A stretch of DNA of 16,129 bases, taken from Methanobacteriota archaeon (GTDB lineage Archaea > Halobacteriota > Syntropharchaeia > DAOWMC01). This document shows, piece after piece, positions 1-5,606 of the stretch. Position 1 is the stretch's first letter; each line of letters opens with the position of its first letter. The position numbers were made by a program, and so were the translations under genes. The stretch covers positions 1 through 16,129 of the forward strand of contig DAOWMC010000003.1 in NCBI GenBank assembly GCA_030643285.1, written 5' to 3'. The notes under the pieces are model-generated. The model saw only the letters and a list, made by a program, of their open reading frames with translations. It had not been told where the DNA came from and made no database searches.

Positions 1-179
1 CCTATTTCAGACATCGGATCAAGCAGATTAACACCTGCTGAAACAATGGCACCGATCACATTTCCTGCCTTTGTGGACGAAATATTTGCATCTCCAATCG
101 TGTTTATCAAATCCGGAATGGCGCTGAATATGGTTGTTAAGCCTTTGAGAATAATCTTCATTAACTCCTGTGCATACAT
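1..179 (-). CDS. Truncated small hydrophobic/amphipathic protein, N-terminal part
   Basis: An open reading frame on the reverse strand begins at ATG 179-177 and runs off the left edge, giving 59 residues. It starts MYAQELMKII and is rich in Ile, Leu, Val, Ala and Gly, with a pattern suggesting amphipathic or membrane-associated helices (for example IIxKGLTTIFSAI and AGNVIGAIVSAGVNLL). There is no classical signal peptide and no motif I recognise. An internal ATG at 161-159 has a CAGGAG only three bases upstream, so the exact start is uncertain. The open frame, hydrophobic periodicity and AT-rich DNA beyond it support a real gene, but the function is unknown and the C-terminus cannot be seen. 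Confidence 0.5.
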   Translation of the reverse strand, partial: MYAQELMKIILKGLTTIFSAIPDLINTIGDANISSTKAGNVIGAIVSAGVNLLDPMSEI

Positions 180-497
180 CTTTTAACCCAAATCCAATAT
201 TTTATTGATTGCTTTATATCTCTCTATCATTCACTCTTCAATTTGATTCGATGTGATTGTAAATAAAACATAGAACAATTATACGAATGTGACATGATAT
301 TTGTATTTATAATTTATAAATTTTGTGAAATTATATCAGGATTATGAGTGTTTTATACTAAAGAATAGTTGATCCGAATGACTTAACCAAAGATGCAAAA
401 ACGTTTTGTATCAAAGCTTTGTATGTGTCCTGCTCTATATAGAGGAAACTATTTCTGTCTATACAATTAAGGTTTTTAACAGTTGTTGCATGGGAAT
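180..497. other. AT-rich intergenic region upstream of mfnE
   Basis: This stretch between two divergent genes has no convincing ORF, tRNA or rRNA. It contains an AT-only 12-base palindrome at 311-322, and two 10-base palindromes at 398-407 (AAAACGTTTT) and 412-421 (CAAAGCTTTG). These are followed by the palindromic TATA element at 433-444. The motif TTTGTAT occurs twice, at 405-411 and 418-424. The rest looks like ordinary AT-rich promoter DNA. Confidence 0.5.
433..444 (+). promoter_or_regulatory. Palindromic TATA element, probable mfnE promoter
   Basis: CTCTATATAGAG is a perfect 12-base palindrome containing TATATA at 436-441. In archaea transcription starts about 25 bases downstream of the box, so the start would be near 463, giving a leader of about 35 bases to the ATG at 498. 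Two more palindromes lie just upstream. Confidence 0.4.
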
Positions 498-1115
498 ATG
501 AAAACGATCGTACTAAAAATCGGGGGCAGCCTTATAAAAGATAGTCATAATATAGTAGACTATCTTGCAAAATGCATACAAATATCAGAGTTCAGGGTTG
601 TTGTGGTGCCGGGGGGCGGCCCGTTTGCAGATGCTGTAAGAAGACATTCGGATAAACTTTCCAATGACAGTGCCCATTGGATGGCAGTTTTAGCAATGGA
701 TCAGTATGGTATCTACCTTTCGGATAGAGGGGTATCAACAGTTGAAGACATTGATCAGATTGCCGGGGGATTATCTATTATGCTTCCTTCTAAATTACTC
801 TGGCAAAAAGATCCGCTCCCCCATAGCTGGGATGTAACATCTGACACAATCGCAGCATGGTTTGCCAGCCAGCTTGAAGCCAAGTTAATAAAAGCAACAG
901 ATGTTGACGGAATATTCATAAATAACAAGCTGGTAGAGAAGATAAATGCAAAACATTTATTCGATATGGAAACATGTATGGATCCGAAATTACCAATGTT
1001 TCTGTTAAGTGAAGGAATAGATTGTGTTATTGTAAATGGGAGATACCCAAAAAGAGTATTAGGTGCAATTGAAGATGATACTTTTATCGGTACAACTGTA
1101 ATTGGTACCGAGTGA
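498..1115 (+). CDS. mfnE: MfnE-like amino acid kinase family protein (methanofuran biosynthesis)
   Basis: This 205-residue protein belongs to the amino acid kinase fold. The N-terminus shows the phosphate-binding KIGGSL motif (residues 7-12) and VVVPGGGPFADAVR (35-48). SWDVTSDTIAAW at 111-122 is typical of the archaeal MfnE subgroup, and KATDVDGI (133-140) is the conserved nucleotide-site strand. MfnE phosphorylates [5-(aminomethyl)furan-3-yl]methyl phosphate to the diphosphate, which is then joined to tyramine in methanofuran synthesis. Upstream TTG codons at 483 and 486 extend the frame, but ATG 498 starts directly before the kinase strand and is preferred. The gene stands alone in its direction, about 140 bases before the next ORF. 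A related archaeal kinase of unknown substrate remains possible, but the motif set favours MfnE. Methanofuran use implies C1 metabolism through formylmethanofuran. Confidence 0.8.
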   Translation: MKTIVLKIGGSLIKDSHNIVDYLAKCIQISEFRVVVVPGGGPFADAVRRHSDKLSNDSAHWMAVLAMDQYGIYLSDRGVSTVEDIDQIAGGLSIMLPSKLLWQKDPLPHSWDVTSDTIAAWFASQLEAKLIKATDVDGIFINNKLVEKINAKHLFDMETCMDPKLPMFLLSEGIDCVIVNGRYPKRVLGAIEDDTFIGTTVIGTE

Positions 1116-1210
1116 CAAAAAAAGCATCTGATTAATAACATATTAACATATGACGTAATCTATATGATATTTAGACATAATATTGCATGTTCTCATTACA
1201 AAACGACATA

Positions 1211-1248
1211 TTTATATGTTGTTAAATCATACATTGGTTGTAAGGTGG
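1211..1248 (+). promoter_or_regulatory. TATA box and ribosome binding site of the small ORF
   Basis: TTTATAT at 1211-1217 is a good box A. A start about 25 bases on (near 1240) would give a leader of about 15 bases holding AAGGTGG (1242-1248), six bases before ATG 1255. This supports ATG 1255 over the earlier in-frame codon at 1183, which lies upstream of the box. Confidence 0.45.
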
Positions 1249-1254
1249 ATAAAC

Positions 1255-1491
1255 ATGGACATATGGATGTGGCGCCAGGCAAATCAGAAATGCTGGCGAG
1301 TTGAAACAGATACTGTGAAAGGTACGATTAAAGTGTATGATGAGGCTGGATGTGTCATCTCAGACCGTGATGGATTAAGCAAAGAGGTAATTGACCTTAT
1401 AGAAAAAAATTTTTTTGATATAGTGGCCAAAAGGGTTGAAAAAGCAACCGTTATTGTAGAGGAGAAACATTTTGATCCTATGTATGCCTGA
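1255..1491 (+). CDS. Conserved-looking 78-residue protein of unknown function
   Basis: A 78-residue acidic/basic mixed protein starts at ATG 1255 with a well-placed AAGGTGG. It opens MDIWMWRQANQK, unusually rich in Trp and Met, then has a beta-like stretch (RVETDTVKGTIKVYDEAGCVI, residues about 15-35). A helical stretch follows (SKEVIDLIEKNFFDIVAKR, about 42-60), then a final strand (KATVIVEE). It has two separate cysteines, no zinc motif and no membrane segment. The beta-beta-helix-beta order suggests a small folded domain. I do not recognise the family and assign no function. The promoter and ribosome binding site argue that it is expressed. It lies between mfnE and rrp42 but has its own promoter, so context says little. 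Confidence 0.6.
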   Translation: MDIWMWRQANQKCWRVETDTVKGTIKVYDEAGCVISDRDGLSKEVIDLIEKNFFDIVAKRVEKATVIVEEKHFDPMYA

Positions 1492-1699
1492 ATGCACAGT
1501 TACGGCATAAAATTTTTCAGGGGCTTAATTTGGCCCTGATATCTATTAAACCTGCAAATTTAATGTTATATATGTTTATAGCCATTAAATGCTGGATATA
1601 CGCATAAAAACATCAAAAAAATTTGTTTTACTATTTTTACTATTGAATTTGCCATTTCATAGATGTTAAACATTTTTTGGGTTGTACGATATTAACAGC

Positions 1700-1732
1700 A
1701 AATTATATGACGTATGCAAAATTATATGTCAT
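1700..1732 (+). promoter_or_regulatory. Duplicated TATA-containing promoter of rrp42
   Basis: AAATTATATG occurs twice, at 1700-1709 and 1719-1728, offset by 19 bases. An inverted pair ATGAC (1707-1711) and GTCAT (1728-1732) flanks the second copy. The second box (ATTATAT, 1721-1727) would place the start near 1750, with a short leader that includes AGAGGT at 1755-1760, seven bases before the rrp42 ATG. The paired boxes could give two start sites, or the inverted repeat could bind a regulator over the TATA box. Confidence 0.4.
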
Positions 1733-1767
1733 CAAAGTGGTTTTTTTAGAGTTTAGAGGTATGGAAT

Positions 1768-2550
1768 ATGGATGATGAAGTTATCACAGAGATACATCGA
1801 GATTATATATATAACTTGACAAAAAAAGGAGAGAGAGTAGATGGTAGATCATTTAGCGAGTATAGGGATATTTCAATAGAGACCAATATAATAAGCAGGG
1901 CTGAAGGTTCAGCACGCGTAAAGATTGGTGATACACAGGTAATTGTTGGGGTTAAGATTCAACCAGGCGAACCATATCCCGACTCCCCCAATAAGGGCGT
2001 AATTATAACAAATGTGGAACTGGTTCCACTGGCATCACCTGAATTTGAGCCTGGCCCACCCAATGAAAATGCAGTAGAACTTGCACGTGTTGTGGATAGG
2101 GGCATCAGGGAATCAGGGGCAGTGGATCTATCAAAACTTTGTATAGAGGATGGAAAAAAGGTTTGGATATTATTTATTGATGTGCATATCATTGATGATA
2201 ATGGAAACTTGGTCGATGCATCTGCATTAGGTGCAATAGCTGCCCTCAGAACCGCACATATTCCAAAAAAACAGTATAATATGGGTGATGAAGATGAAGC
2301 GCTACCGGTTAATGATGCACCAGTGGCCATCACAGCAATCGAGTTTGAGGGGGAAATCATGTATGACCCTGGTTTATATGAAGGAAAAGTTGCCTCGGTT
2401 AAACTCACCGTAATATCAAACGCAGAAGGTGCACTGTCGGGGATGCAAAAAAGTGGTGATGGGCCACTCACAGAAGAGCAAATCAATAGTATAGTTACTA
2501 CAGCAATAGAAAAGGCAAAAGGAATACGCGAAAAATATCTGGAGATATAA
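1768..2550 (+). CDS. rrp42: Archaeal exosome subunit Rrp42 (RNase PH-like)
   Basis: This 260-residue protein is a full-length Rrp42, the RNase PH-fold subunit that alternates with Rrp41 in the hexameric ring of the archaeal exosome. Rrp42 itself lacks the phosphorolytic active site but helps form the RNA path and stabilises the active Rrp41 face. Visible family features are the KGERVDGR segment near residues 20-27, AEGSARVKIGDTQVIVGVK (about 45-63) and NVELVPLASPEFEPGPP. Further on are ARVVDRGIRES and the C-terminal YEGKVASVKLTVISNAEGALSGMQ region. The ATG at 1768 is preceded by AGAGGT. Its stop codon directly abuts the ATG of rpl37ae, so the two are co-translated. In many euryarchaea the order is rrp4-rrp41-rrp42-rpl37ae; here rrp4 and rrp41 do not precede it. 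Confidence 0.95.
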   Translation: MDDEVITEIHRDYIYNLTKKGERVDGRSFSEYRDISIETNIISRAEGSARVKIGDTQVIVGVKIQPGEPYPDSPNKGVIITNVELVPLASPEFEPGPPNENAVELARVVDRGIRESGAVDLSKLCIEDGKKVWILFIDVHIIDDNGNLVDASALGAIAALRTAHIPKKQYNMGDEDEALPVNDAPVAITAIEFEGEIMYDPGLYEGKVASVKLTVISNAEGALSGMQKSGDGPLTEEQINSIVTTAIEKAKGIREKYLEI

Positions 2551-2829
2551 ATGGCCAAGAAATATACCAAAAAGGGAAGAAAAAGCAGATCTGCGGGCCG
2601 TTTTGGAGTTAGGTATGGGAGAAAATCTCGTAAGTTAATTGCCGACATTGAAGCTCAGATGCATTCAAAGCACAAGTGCCCAAGATGTGATAGACCGTCC
2701 GTTTCCCGGGTTGGTACGGGTATATGGAAATGTTCCAAATGTGATCTTATATTTGCAGGGGGTACGTATCTACCCCAAACGCCAGCCGGTGTGACTGTTA
2801 AAGCATCCATCAAAAAAGTAGCTGAGTAA
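2551..2829 (+). CDS. rpl37ae: Large-subunit ribosomal protein L37Ae (eL43), zinc ribbon
   Basis: A 92-residue basic protein starts [19 protein letters not shown] and carries a C4 zinc ribbon with CPRC at residues 43-46 and CSKC at 61-64. The motif [10 protein letters not shown] and the FAGGTY(L) segment after it are characteristic of L37Ae/eL43, a structural component of the archaeal and eukaryotic 50S/60S subunit. It begins on the base after the rrp42 stop, with GGAGA inside the end of rrp42 serving as ribosome binding site, so it is the second gene of a two-gene unit. All four zinc ligands are present and the length is normal. The unit ends here at a T-rich stretch; RNA polymerase subunit P, which often follows in other archaea, is absent. 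Confidence 0.95.
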   Translation: MAKKYTKKGRKSRSAGRFGVRYGRKSRKLIADIEAQMHSKHKCPRCDRPSVSRVGTGIWKCSKCDLIFAGGTYLPQTPAGVTVKASIKKVAE

Positions 2830-2836
2830 TCTGTGG

Positions 2837-2856
2837 TTTTTTTGTGAAGGATTTTT
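2837..2856 (+). terminator. T-rich terminator after rrp42-rpl37ae
   Basis: A run of seven T (2837-2843) followed by a run of five T (2852-2856) lies 8-27 bases after the rpl37ae stop, with no strong hairpin. This is the usual form of an intrinsic archaeal terminator. There is no matching T-run for the convergent gene, so the reverse-strand transcript may run into rpl37ae as antisense. Confidence 0.6.
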
Positions 2857-2870
2857 CTGCCTATGTGTGC

Positions 2871-3629
2871 TTATTTATCCTTTGGTTTAAGCATCAAAAA
2901 AACTTTTGGCGTGGATAGCTGAACTGGTATTGGGTATCTTGTACCTGATTTGTGCGTTTTTTCAAGGCCTTTTATAACATCTCCGATCATCCCGTACGGA
3001 ATCCCCATAACCAGTTCATCGTCCCCCAAAATCCCGAATCTTCGCTCGCCATAGCAAGGTATCCCCAATTGGGGTTTTTGTGTAATATAGGTCTGGGCAA
3101 CTGAGTCTGCACATACGGCCTCCCCTGAAGAACCAAAATACAACCTACCACCATCCTTCCAGAGTGCCCCGTGAATCAGTCGCATCATCTGTGCCGAGTT
3201 TCCGTAAATAAGTACCAAATCCGGATCCAGTTTGAATCTGTCGAGGGGGGCGGCAAGGATGGCAGAAAATTCCTCTTCTTTGATTCGGGGAATAGTTTCC
3301 GACATTTTTTTTGCTGCATCCAAGGAACCCTGATATCGCCCGTAAAACATAGCACCTGATGACATAGAGGTGGGGGTTTTTGCAAAACCAAGTGCAACTT
3401 CGCCGACAGGGCACAGATTATCCTCTTTTGTCCCTAAAATCGTCCAGCCATATAACCTGGCATAGCTAAAGATCTGACAGATTGCAATTTCCTCCTCTGG
3501 CCTTCTAATCCTCCCCATTCCATTGATATACTCATCGTCTGCATTTTTTAATAGTTTTATGCCGATAGGGAATGTTTTTGGCCTGATTAATTCATTTAGC
3601 TTTGCCATATACTCTTTTTTGGTTTCCAT
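2871..3629 (-). CDS. DUF169 family protein
   Basis: This 252-residue protein matches the DUF169 pattern: an early FPIGIKLL segment, an IAICQIFSYAR stretch with the conserved Cys-Gln, and a DNLCPVGEVALGF segment. These are followed by RYQGSLDAAKKM, DLVLIYGNSAQMMRLIHG, and a C-terminal GERRFGILGDDELVMGIPYGM region. The family is common in methanogens and other anaerobes; its biochemical role is not established and I do not infer one. The frame extends to GTG 3638, but AGGTGAT (reverse strand, 3640-3634) lies four bases before ATG 3629 and covers that GTG, so the ATG is the likely start. It follows the AMMECR1 gene by about 20 bases in the same direction and is probably co-transcribed with it. 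Confidence 0.8.
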   Translation of the reverse strand: METKKEYMAKLNELIRPKTFPIGIKLLKNADDEYINGMGRIRRPEEEIAICQIFSYARLYGWTILGTKEDNLCPVGEVALGFAKTPTSMSSGAMFYGRYQGSLDAAKKMSETIPRIKEEEFSAILAAPLDRFKLDPDLVLIYGNSAQMMRLIHGALWKDGGRLYFGSSGEAVCADSVAQTYITQKPQLGIPCYGERRFGILGDDELVMGIPYGMIGDVIKGLEKTHKSGTRYPIPVQLSTPKVFLMLKPKDK

Positions 3630-3633
3630 TACA

Positions 3634-3640
3634 ATCACCT
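3634..3640 (-). promoter_or_regulatory. Ribosome binding site deciding the DUF169 start
   Basis: AGGTGAT on the reverse strand is an exact match to the archaeal anti-Shine-Dalgarno complement and sits four bases before ATG 3629. It overlaps the upstream in-frame GTG at 3638-3636, which is therefore unlikely to be the start. Confidence 0.65.
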
Positions 3641-3648
3641 GGCAACCA

Positions 3649-4242
3649 TTACTTCAGCTTTAGCTCTACTATTTTTCCGTCCGGTTCAACCTCTTCAAAA
3701 ATCTGCCCTTCAAATTTCATAACCTCTGCATCTTCATCCAACCAGCAATCCGGATGTAATCCTGCTTTCATACAGGTGTGTGTAAGAAAATCTTCCTCGT
3801 CCATATCGTGTTCTGTGGCAACCTGTGGGAGTAAAAGTCCCTGACGGAATCCCTTTTTCACGATTAGGCCATGCCTTCCGATTTCTATATTTTTTGGCAA
3901 ATCCTTTGGTTTTGATTCGATTAATTCAGGTGGCGTAAGCACCGTCACTTCTACAGTTATCTCTTTTAGCTCAATTTCTTTAACCGGATTAAATCTTGGG
4001 TCTTTTGTAGCAGCATTCATTGCAGAATCGGTTATGGCCGCCTTTAAGGTGAATTCAGGGGTGGGATATCCAATACATCCCCTCAACTCCCCTTTTTTCC
4101 TTAAAGTTACAAAAACGCCCCTTTTTTCAGAAAAAACATCCGAAAACCCGGTTAGCTCCGGTTTTGTATCCTTCGTGATGTGATCCAAAACCGTGTTTCT
4201 TGCAAGCTTTACCGCAAGTATTCCTTCCTCTAAAGTTAACAT
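3649..4242 (-). CDS. AMMECR1 domain protein
   Basis: A 197-residue protein consisting of one AMMECR1 domain. The hallmark LRGCIG hexapeptide is at residues 53-58, inside [13 protein letters not shown]. Other family stretches are the RGVFVTL strand, [20 protein letters not shown] and the [12 protein letters not shown] segment. The C-terminal part has [31 protein letters not shown] and an [13 protein letters not shown] motif, where Cys and His cluster. The family occurs in all domains of life; its enzymatic role is not settled, and proposals range from RNA or protein modification to radical-SAM-linked chemistry. No good ribosome binding site precedes the ATG, but a TATA box lies about 27 bases upstream, which points to leaderless expression. 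It likely forms a unit with the downstream DUF169 gene. Confidence 0.9.
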   Translation of the reverse strand: MLTLEEGILAVKLARNTVLDHITKDTKPELTGFSDVFSEKRGVFVTLRKKGELRGCIGYPTPEFTLKAAITDSAMNAATKDPRFNPVKEIELKEITVEVTVLTPPELIESKPKDLPKNIEIGRHGLIVKKGFRQGLLLPQVATEHDMDEEDFLTHTCMKAGLHPDCWLDEDAEVMKFEGQIFEEVEPDGKIVELKLK

Positions 4243-4264
4243 ATGTAACTATTGGCGGTGTGTG

Positions 4265-4274
4265 ATATATCTTT
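4265..4274 (-). promoter_or_regulatory. TATA box for leaderless AMMECR1-DUF169 transcript
   Basis: On the reverse strand AAAGATATAT lies directly after the hxlB stop codon, centred about 27 bases before the AMMECR1 ATG at 4242. That is the spacing expected between box A and the transcription start, so the transcript would begin at or next to the start codon. The lack of a ribosome binding site agrees with this. Confidence 0.4.
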
Positions 4275-4886
4275 TTACTCCAACGTTGCATGGCGTGATT
4301 TTATCTCGGCATCGGTTGTTCCCCTGCGTACGATCAACTCTGCTATAATACCATCAAGAACGATAAGTGAGGTTGTCTCAAATATTGTACCAAGTGGCGC
4401 CAATGATACGTAATCACCTCTCAACTGCCTTTCCATGTAATCCTCTTCCGTATCTACCTTTGTCCTTCCTTTGACCGTAACCACGGTATCTGCCAGCCTC
4501 CCCAGAGTGGATTTCGGATTGGAAGTGATAATTGACAGGGTGGACCCAATATCTTTTGAAACTTTTGCCAGATCATTAATTGATAGTGTTTCACCAGAAC
4601 CTGATACTGCTATGATCAAATCATCTTTTTTAACGGATGGGGTGGTTGATTCACCTACAACAAACACGTTAAACCCTATGTGCATTAGCCTCATGGCAAA
4701 CGCCTTTGCGGCCAGCCCGGACCTTCCTGCACCCAATACAAATATTCTATCTGCATTCTGGATGTCACGGATCAATTTTTCTATGTCGTCCCTGTTCAGT
4801 CGTTTTACGGTAACATTGAGATGATCTATTATCACATTCATACATGAAATCAGACTACTACAAACCTCTTCCTCTACCATAGCCAC
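4275..4886 (-). CDS. hxlB: 6-phospho-3-hexuloisomerase (SIS domain)
   Basis: A 203-residue single SIS-domain protein. GAGRSG at residues 52-57 followed by AKAFAMRLMHIGF and then VVGESTTPS, with SGSGET at 95-100, is the signature of 6-phospho-3-hexuloisomerase. So is the C-terminal KSRHATLE. The enzyme interconverts fructose 6-phosphate and D-arabino-3-hexulose 6-phosphate. In archaea without an oxidative pentose phosphate pathway it works with hexulose-phosphate synthase in the reverse ribulose monophosphate route to make ribulose 5-phosphate. The synthase partner is not in this window. The start is GTG 4886 with AAGGAT just before it; ATG 4880 two codons later is the alternative. The protein is slightly longer than typical family members (about 180-190), the extra residues being at the N-terminus. 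Confidence 0.88.
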   Translation of the reverse strand: MAMVEEEVCSSLISCMNVIIDHLNVTVKRLNRDDIEKLIRDIQNADRIFVLGAGRSGLAAKAFAMRLMHIGFNVFVVGESTTPSVKKDDLIIAVSGSGETLSINDLAKVSKDIGSTLSIITSNPKSTLGRLADTVVTVKGRTKVDTEEDYMERQLRGDYVSLAPLGTIFETTSLIVLDGIIAELIVRRGTTDAEIKSRHATLE

Positions 4887-4930
4887 TGCATCCTTTTTAT
4901 TAAAAAAATATTATCTTTCACAATGGTCAA

Positions 4931-4940
4931 ATTTATATAA
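4931..4940 (-). promoter_or_regulatory. TATA box of hxlB
   Basis: The self-complementary TTATATAA (within 4931-4940) lies about 50 bases before the hxlB start. It would give a reverse-strand start near 4910 and a leader of about 24 bases that contains AAGGAT. Because it is symmetrical it could in principle fire in both directions. Confidence 0.45.
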
Positions 4941-4987
4941 ATCCTAATATATCTAAGTTTTTATATCATTTTTTACAGATGCAACTG

Positions 4988-4996
4988 TATATATAA
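4988..4996 (+). promoter_or_regulatory. TATA box of ruvC-uvrA
   Basis: TATATATAA at 4988-4996 predicts a forward start near 5018 and a leader of about 35 bases. GTGAT at 5046-5050, three bases before the ruvC ATG, matches part of the archaeal ribosome binding site. Confidence 0.45.
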
Positions 4997-5053
4997 TCGT
5001 CGTAAGAAATTGATGAACCAATCTATTTACTGATAATAAAAAGACGTGATATA

Positions 5054-5593
5054 ATGGCCATATTGGGCATAGACCCCGGAACAACATCAATTGGCTATGG
5101 TGTTGTAGAAAAAAGGAAAAATTGTCTTTGTGTAGTTGATTTTGGTTGTATAAACGCATCACCTAAAATATTTAATGAAATCTCGATCAAAACCGAATCT
5201 TTTAATTACCTTCCGTTACAACTAAAGAAAATTTATGATGAGGTTACAAGCTTAATAGAGCGGCATCATCCCGAAGAACTTGCTTGTGAGAAGCTTTTTA
5301 TGTACAAAAACGTAAAAACTGCCATGTCGGTGGGACAGTCAAGGGGCGTAATTATTCTGGCAGGTGTGAACGCTGGTATTGAGGTTTCCGAATACACGCC
5401 GCTTCAGGTTAAGCAATCTGTGGTCGGATATGGACGAGCCACAAAAAATCAGGTGCAACAAATGGTAAAAATGCTGTTAAACATGGAAGAGATACCACGG
5501 CCAGACGATGCCGCAGATGCTTTAGCTGTTGCTATCTGCCATATAAATTCGGCCGGATTGAGTAAGCTGATAGCCTCCCACAATCACCCATAA
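5054..5593 (+). CDS. ruvC: Holliday junction resolvase RuvC (bacterial type)
   Basis: A 179-residue RNase H-fold nuclease that cleaves four-way DNA junctions. The start [16 protein letters not shown] carries catalytic Asp7. [10 protein letters not shown] places Glu79 and Phe82, matching E. coli Glu66 and the junction-inserting Phe69. [14 protein letters not shown] is the conserved basic helix, and [14 protein letters not shown] supplies Asp152 and Asp155. All four acidic ligands are therefore intact. It has about 13 extra residues between the first strands and Glu79 (roughly 35-50) compared with E. coli. Archaea normally resolve junctions with Hjc, so a RuvC next to a bacterial-type uvrA suggests acquisition from bacteria, perhaps long ago. 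No ruvA or ruvB is nearby. The gene heads a two-gene unit, 13 bases before uvrA. Confidence 0.93.
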   Translation: MAILGIDPGTTSIGYGVVEKRKNCLCVVDFGCINASPKIFNEISIKTESFNYLPLQLKKIYDEVTSLIERHHPEELACEKLFMYKNVKTAMSVGQSRGVIILAGVNAGIEVSEYTPLQVKQSVVGYGRATKNQVQQMVKMLLNMEEIPRPDDAADALAVAICHINSAGLSKLIASHNHP

Positions 5594-5606
5594 TTATACA
5601 GGAACC

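Noticed and set aside
483..497. TTG start for mfnE five codons earlier
   Set aside because: The extra residues precede the conserved first kinase strand, and no ribosome binding site supports the TTG codons.
1518..1538. Possible terminator hairpin, CAGGG and CCCTG around an 11-base loop after the small ORF
   Set aside because: Only five base pairs, a long loop and no T-run downstream; archaeal terminators are T-rich.
1698..1735. Direct repeats upstream of rrp42 as a riboswitch or attachment site
   Set aside because: The repeats are only ten AT-rich bases and coincide with TATA boxes, so a doubled promoter explains them.
1959..2648. Long reverse-strand open frame opposite rrp42
   Set aside because: It is the antisense shadow of a highly conserved gene, has low-complexity Ser-rich content and lacks any ribosome binding site or motif.
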